A DNA stretch of 64,000 nucleotides from Siphonodentalium dalli. Lineage: Eukaryota; Mollusca; Scaphopoda; Gadilida; Siphonodentaliidae. Made by a program: the position numbers and the translations under genes. Position 1 is the first letter of the stretch, and the number at the start of each line of letters is the position of its first letter. The stretch spans positions 62,578,025 through 62,642,024 of the forward strand of contig CP136068.1 of assembly GCA_032622095.1 (NCBI GenBank), given 5' to 3'. The notes beneath the pieces were generated by a model. That model was not told the origin of the DNA. It did not search any database and saw nothing but the letters and a program-made list of their open reading frames with translations. Shown piece after piece: positions 61,317-64,000 of this stretch.

Positions 61317-64000
61317 CTGCTATATGAGTTCCTCCCTGTACACTCTTATATGAGTTCCTGCCTGTCCACTCTTATATGAGTTCCTGCCTGTCCACTCTTA
61401 TATTAGTTCCTCCCTGTACACTCATATATTAGTTCCTCCCTGTCCACTCTTATATGAGTTGCTGCCTGTCCACTCGTATATGAGTTCCAGCCTGTCCACT
61501 CTTATGAGTTCCTCCATGTCCACTCTTATGAGTTCCTCCCTGTCCACTATTATATGAGTTCCTGAGTGCCTGTCCACTCTTATGAGTTCCAACCTGTCCA
61601 CTCTTATGAGTTCCAGCCTGTCCACTCTTATATGAGTTCCTCCCTGTCCACCCTTATGAGTTCCAGCCTGTTCACTCTTATGAGTTCCAGCCTGTCCACT
61701 CTTATATTAGTTCCTCCCTGTCCACTCTTATATTAGTTCCTCCCTGTCCACTCTTATATTAGTTCATCTCTGTCCACTCTTATATTAGTTCCTACATGTA
61801 CACTCATATATTAGTTCCTCCCTGTCCTCTCTTATGAGTTCCTCCCTGTCCACTATTATATGAGTTGCTGCCTGTCCACTCGTATATGAGTTCCAGCCTG
61901 TCCACTCGTATATGAGTTCCAGCCTGTCCACTCTTATATGAGTTCCTGCCTGTCCACTCTTATATGAGTTCCTGCCTGTCCACTCTTATGAGTTCCTCCC
62001 TGTCCACTCTTATATGAGTTCCTGCCTGTCCACTCTTATATGAGTTCCAGCCTGTCCACTCTTATATAAGTTCCTGCCTGTCCACTCTTATATGAGTACC
62101 TCCATGTCCAGTTTATATGAGTTCCTCCCTGTCCACTCTTATATGAGTTCCTGCCTGTCCACTCTTATATGAGTTCCCACTTGTCCACTCTTATATGAGT
62201 TGCTCCCTGTCCATTCTTTTATGAGTTTCTCCCTGTCCACTCAAATATGAGTTCCTCCCTGACCACTCTTATATGTGTTCCTGCCTGTCCACTCTTATAT
62301 GAGTTCCTCCCAGTCCACTCTTATGAGTTCCTCCCTGTCCACTCTTATATGAGTTTCTCCATGTCCACTCTTATATGAATTCCTCCCTGACCACTCTTAT
62401 ATGAGTTCCTGCCTGTCCACTCTTATATGAGTTCCCCCTGTCTACTCTTATGAGTTCCTCCCTGTCCACTCTTATATGAGTTCCCCCTGTCCACTCTTAT
62501 ATGAGTTCCTCCATGTCCACTCTTATATGAGTTCCTCCATGTCCACCCTTATATGAGTTCCTCCCTGTCCAATCTTATATGAGTTCCTCCCTGTCCACTC
62601 TAATATGAGTTCCTCCCTGTCCACTCTTATATGTGTTCCTGCCTGTCCACTCTTATACGAGTTCCTCCCAGTCCACTCTTATATGAGTTCCTCCCAGTCC
62701 ACTCTTATATGAGTTCCTCCCTGTCCACTTTATATGAGTTCCTCCCTGTCCACTCGTATATGAGTTCCTGCCTGTCCACTCTTATATGAGTTCCCCCTTG
62801 TCCACTCTTATATGAGTTGCTCCCTGTCCATTCTTTTATGAGTTTCTCCCTGTCCACTCAAATATGAGTTCCTCCCTGACCACTCTTATATGTGTTCCTG
62901 CCTGTCCACTCTTATATGAGTTCCTCCCAGTCCACTCGTATGAGTTCCTCCCTGTCCACTCTTATATGAGTTTCTCCATGTCCACTCTTATATGAGTTCC
63001 TCCCTGACCACTCTTATATGAGTTCCTGCCTGTCCACTCTTATATGAGTTCTCCCTGTCTACTCTTATGAGTTCCTCCCTGTCCACTCTTATATGAGTTC
63101 CCCCTGTCCACTCTTATATGAGTTCCTCATTTCCACTCTTATATGAGTTCCTCCCAGTCCACTCTTATATGAGTTGCTGCCTGTCCACTCTTATATGAGT
63201 CCCAGCCTGTCCACTCTTATATGAGTTCTTCCCTGTCCACTCTTATATGAGTTCTTCCCTGTCCACTCTTATATGAGTTCCTCCCTTTCAACTCTTATGA
63301 GTTCCTCCCTGTACACTGCTATATGAGTTCCTGCCTGTCCACTCATATATGAGTTCCTGCCTGTCCACTCTTATATGAGTTCCTGCCGGTCCACTCTTAT
63401 ATTAGTTCCTCCCTGTACACTCATATATTAGTTCCTCCCTGTCCTCTCTTATATGAGTTCCTCCCTGTCCACTCTTATATGAGTTGCTGCCTGTCCACTC
63501 GTATATGAGTTCCAGCCTGTCCACTCTTATGAGTTCCTCCATGTCCACTCTTATGAGTTCCTCCCTGTCCACTATTATATAAGTTCCTGAGTGCCTGTCC
63601 ACTCTTATGAGTTCCAACCTGTCCACTCTTATGAGTTCCAGCCTGTCCACTCTTATATGAGTTCCTCCCTGTCCACTCTTATGAGTTCCAGCCTGTCCAC
63701 TCTTATGAGTTCCAGCCTGTCCACTCTTATATTAGTTCCTCCCTGTCCACTCTTATATTAGTTCCTCCCTGTCCACTCTTATATTAGTTCCTCTCTGTCC
63801 ACTCTTATATTAGTTCCTCCATGTACACTCATATATTAGTTCCTCCCTGTCCTCTCTTATGAGTTCCTCCCTGTCCACTATTATATGAGTTGCTGCCTGT
63901 CCACTCGTATATGAGTTCCAGCCTATCCACTCGTATATGAGTTCCAGCCTGTCCACTCTTATATGAGTTCCTGCCTGTCCACTCTTATATGAGTTCCTGC

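Larger units (their letters stand above)
1..64000 (+). repeat. 26-bp satellite array, entire window
   Basis: The window is a continuous head-to-tail array of a 26-bp monomer, GAGTTCCTCCCTG then TCCACTCTTATAT on the + strand. No monomer was seen in the opposite orientation. Common monomer classes differ at the middle: CCTCCCTG (canonical), CCTGCCTG, GCTGCCTG, CCAGCCTG, CCTCCATG, CCTCCCAG, CCTCATTT, and TATTAG instead of TATGAG at the end. Length classes are 26 bp (canonical), 25 bp (CTCATTTCC or CTGCCTGCC forms) and 24 bp (CTTATGAG lacking one AT). The consensus has 10 T, 9 C, 4 A and 3 G. No unique sequence, transposon or gene interrupts it. The family name and host are not recognised. A eukaryotic heterochromatic location is an inference from array size and HOR layering. 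Confidence 0.97.
57117..64000. repeat. Domain D: 1.8-2.4 kb tandem HOR
   Basis: Marker positions are 57117, 59501, 61317 and 63316, spaced 2384, 1816 and 1999 bp. Each unit carries a monomer with an extra five bases, CCTGAGTGCCTG, about 240-265 bp after the marker (near 57387, 59745, 61561 and 63585; the block I counterpart is near 38367). In the first three units the GAATTC monomer before the marker has mutated to TAAATTC, as at 38123. The last unit is cut by the window end. The first unit overlaps the tail of block III. No gene is visible. Confidence 0.85.

Noticed and set aside
1-64000. CRISPR array
   Set aside because: The period is about 26 bp with no alternation of constant repeat and unique spacer. 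Variation is by point change and 1-2 bp indels between related monomers.
1-64000. TATA-box promoters at each TATAT tract
   Set aside because: A TATAT in every monomer follows from the repeat and is not evidence of promoters. No initiator, downstream gene or asymmetrical context is seen.
1-64000. CENP-B box or telomere repeat
   Set aside because: I see no TTCG with CGGG in the expected spacing and no TTAGGG-type tract. The CpG-poor monomer cannot hold a CENP-B box.
1-64000. G-quadruplex or i-motif array from CC/CCC and GG/GGG runs
   Set aside because: Runs are mostly two bases and the fourth run is about 15 bases away in the next monomer, so only weak two-layer structures are possible.
1-64000. 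ETS (GGAA) sites spaced at 26 bp on the minus strand
   Set aside because: GGAGGAACTC has the GGAA core but poor flanks, and the core alone is too common in purine-rich repeats to support a claim.
1-64000. Nucleosome phasing by the 26-bp period (seven monomers are 182 bp)
   Set aside because: A 26-bp period is about 2.5 helical turns, so TATAT tracts alternate faces, and mixed 24/25/26-bp lengths spoil phasing. It cannot be judged without chromatin data.

Overview
The whole 64 kb window is one uninterrupted satellite (macro-satellite) array. It is built from a monomer of about 26 bp, read on the + strand as GAGTTCCTCCCTG followed by TCCACTCTTATAT. All copies run head to tail in the same orientation, roughly 2,500 of them. 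I see no gene, RNA gene, transposon, CRISPR array or stretch of unique sequence, and both window ends lie inside the array. An array of this size with layered higher-order repeats (HORs) points to a eukaryotic nuclear genome, in centromeric, pericentromeric, subtelomeric or other heterochromatin. The species cannot be read from the sequence. The monomer is pyrimidine rich on the + strand (19 of 26), about 46% GC, and has no CpG in its consensus.

There are four domains. Domain A (1-12322) is the most heterogeneous and has long HOR periods: about 3.86 kb for the first two copies, then 3,695 bp. Domain B (12323 to about 23850) has a short irregular HOR of about 0.57-1.15 kb, marked by a variant monomer containing TACACTGCTATATG. 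Domain C (about 23850-58383) contains three related blocks: I (23850-39412), II (39630-46423) and III (46424-58383). Spacings of the marker monomer repeat between them like a bar code (894, 641, 665, 1201, 745, 665, 1172, 563, 1718 bp). Block II to block III is a 6,583-bp tandem duplication. Block I carries a 3,681-bp internal tandem duplication that block III lacks. Domain D (57117-64000, overlapping the tail of block III) is a tandem HOR of 1.8-2.4 kb that runs off the window.

Short open frames of 60-107 codons, almost all on the minus strand, are by-products of the repeat. A 26-bp period shifts frame each monomer, and the canonical monomer puts a stop in one frame on each strand, so a pure array closes every frame within about 78 bp. 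Frames stay open only where 24-bp monomers or GTATAT variants occur. I annotate no coding sequence.

The observations most worth a second look are these: an exact match in each canonical monomer to the human PRDM9 hotspot 13-mer (CCTCCCTNNCCAC); a dyad at the TATAT tract where 2-bp slippage makes the 24-bp monomers; in-register recombination junctions that can be placed to within a monomer; and loss of the same 100-bp four-monomer module at three separate places.
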